The notes below the pieces were generated by a model that did no database searches, was not told where the DNA came from, and was given only the letters and a program-made list of their open reading frames with translations. The position numbers and the translations under genes are program-made. This document shows, in pieces, positions 38,952 through 39,475 of a stretch of DNA of 39,475 nt. Source of the stretch: an uncultured Lachnospiraceae bacterium (GTDB taxonomy: Bacteria > Bacillota > Clostridia > Lachnospirales > Lachnospiraceae); contig CAJUSO010000032.1 of the NCBI GenBank assembly GCA_910588965.1, positions 1 through 39,475 of the forward strand. The letters run 5' to 3'. Each line of letters opens with the position of its first letter. The first letter of the stretch is position 1.

Positions 38952-39475
38952 TTACTTGGATGCATACCTCCCAACATCCTTAATGGAGAAGCTAATCCTC
39001 CCCATTTTATCCTTCCCAAGGCAGACTACCTTCACCATATCCCCCAAGGTCAGGACATCCTCCACCCGGTTAATGCGCTCCTTGGAAATCTTGGAAATAT
39101 GCACCATGCCTTCCTTGCCAGGCGCAAACTCCAGGAATGCACCAAACTCCTTGATGCTGACAACCTTCCCAACGAACATCTGGCCAGCCTCAAAATCCGT
39201 GGTGATAATCTCAATCAGTTCCACAGCCTTATCCATCATTTCCTTCTCTGTGCCGCAGACAGAGACTGCACCCTCGTCACTGATATCAATCTTTACCCCC
39301 GTCTGCTCTATAATGGCATTGATGGTCTTGCCCCTCTGGCCTACCACATCACCGATTTTGGACGGGTCAATCTGGATCTGTACAATCTTAGGCGCAAACT
39401 CGCCCACTTCCTTCCTGGGCTCTGCGATGGCCTTGGACATGACCTCATCCATAATGTACAGCCTGGCCTCCTTGG
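38952..39475 (-). CDS. pnp: Polyribonucleotide nucleotidyltransferase, C-terminal part
   Basis: The 3' end of a minus-strand gene that runs off the window; the frame is open to 39475, about 173 codons. It shows the end of the second RNase PH part (a helix ending EARLYIMDEVMSKAI), a KH domain with IGDVVGQRGKTINAIIEQTG, and an S1 domain with GKVVSIKEFGAFLEFAPGKEGMVHIS. This is the normal PNPase C-terminus. PNPase degrades RNA 3'-5' by phosphorolysis. The end is complete and no acidic tail is present. Transcription may continue to ruvB; I see no convincing terminator after the stop. Confidence 0.93.
   Translation of the reverse strand, partial: KEARLYIMDEVMSKAIAEPRKEVGEFAPKIVQIQIDPSKIGDVVGQRGKTINAIIEQTGVKIDISDEGAVSVCGTEKEMMDKAVELIEIITTDFEAGQMFVGKVVSIKEFGAFLEFAPGKEGMVHISKISKERINRVEDVLTLGDMVKVVCLGKDKMGRISFSIKDVGRYASK

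Overview
The window looks like chromosomal DNA from a spore-forming, Gram-positive Clostridia, most likely a gut Lachnospiraceae. The grounds are moderate G+C, strong AGGAGG-type ribosome binding sites, an alpha/beta-type small acid-soluble spore protein, a GerW/YtfJ-YtfI sporulation pair, rqcH, a yloU-yloV-recG block beside rpmB, and a split cobalamin methionine synthase. I see no phage, insertion sequence, integrase or CRISPR array. Most of the content is core genome, with several regulatory and low-complexity oddities.

Layout. 1-42: 3' half of a tRNA-Pro(GGG). 469-2392: a YtrA-type GntR repressor with an ABC ATPase and permease. 2621-3694: a 47-codon secreted-peptide gene tail-to-tail with an XRE-TPR regulator, which looks like an RNPP-type peptide-signalling pair and is the most interesting item. 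3965-7442: a CLC transporter resembling the fluoride/proton antiporter clade, an ArsB/NhaD-superfamily permease and a cytidylate-kinase-like protein. 7698-10511 (minus): an orphan sigma-like protein, a metallophosphoesterase and a DUF4474 protein. 10745-14740 (minus): metF, a MetH reactivation-domain protein and a short MetH, under a promoter preceded by two 36-bp-phased copies of an inverted repeat. 14981-16130: two unknown proteins.

16349-20017 (plus): rqcH, then an ECF sigma factor with its membrane anti-sigma. 20088-21229 (minus): SASP and an unknown membrane protein. 21517-22179: a coiled-coil protein built from 42-bp repeats. 22315-26868 (minus): recG, the fakA-like DAK2 protein and the Asp23 protein, divergent from rpmB at 27072. 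27405-31289: a PPOX-fold protein, a 45-aa membrane peptide, gerW, ytfI (DUF2953), a small unknown and a Nudix hydrolase. 31379-39475 (minus): a class B PBP, an FtsW/RodA-type SEDS protein, a U32/RlhA-like protein, zapA, ruvB and the 3' end of pnp.

How the genes work together. metF supplies methyl-THF to MetH, and the separate activation protein probably reactivates its cobalamin. The SEDS protein and class B PBP form a glycan polymerase/transpeptidase pair and sit behind zapA. rqcH, recG, ruvB and pnp are quality-control and nucleic-acid maintenance genes. A recurring oddity is lineage-specific low-complexity or tandem-repeat sequence inside otherwise conserved genes (recG, ytfI, the SEDS gene, the U32 gene, zapA and the coiled-coil gene). 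Product calls come from reading motifs by eye; no database search was run.
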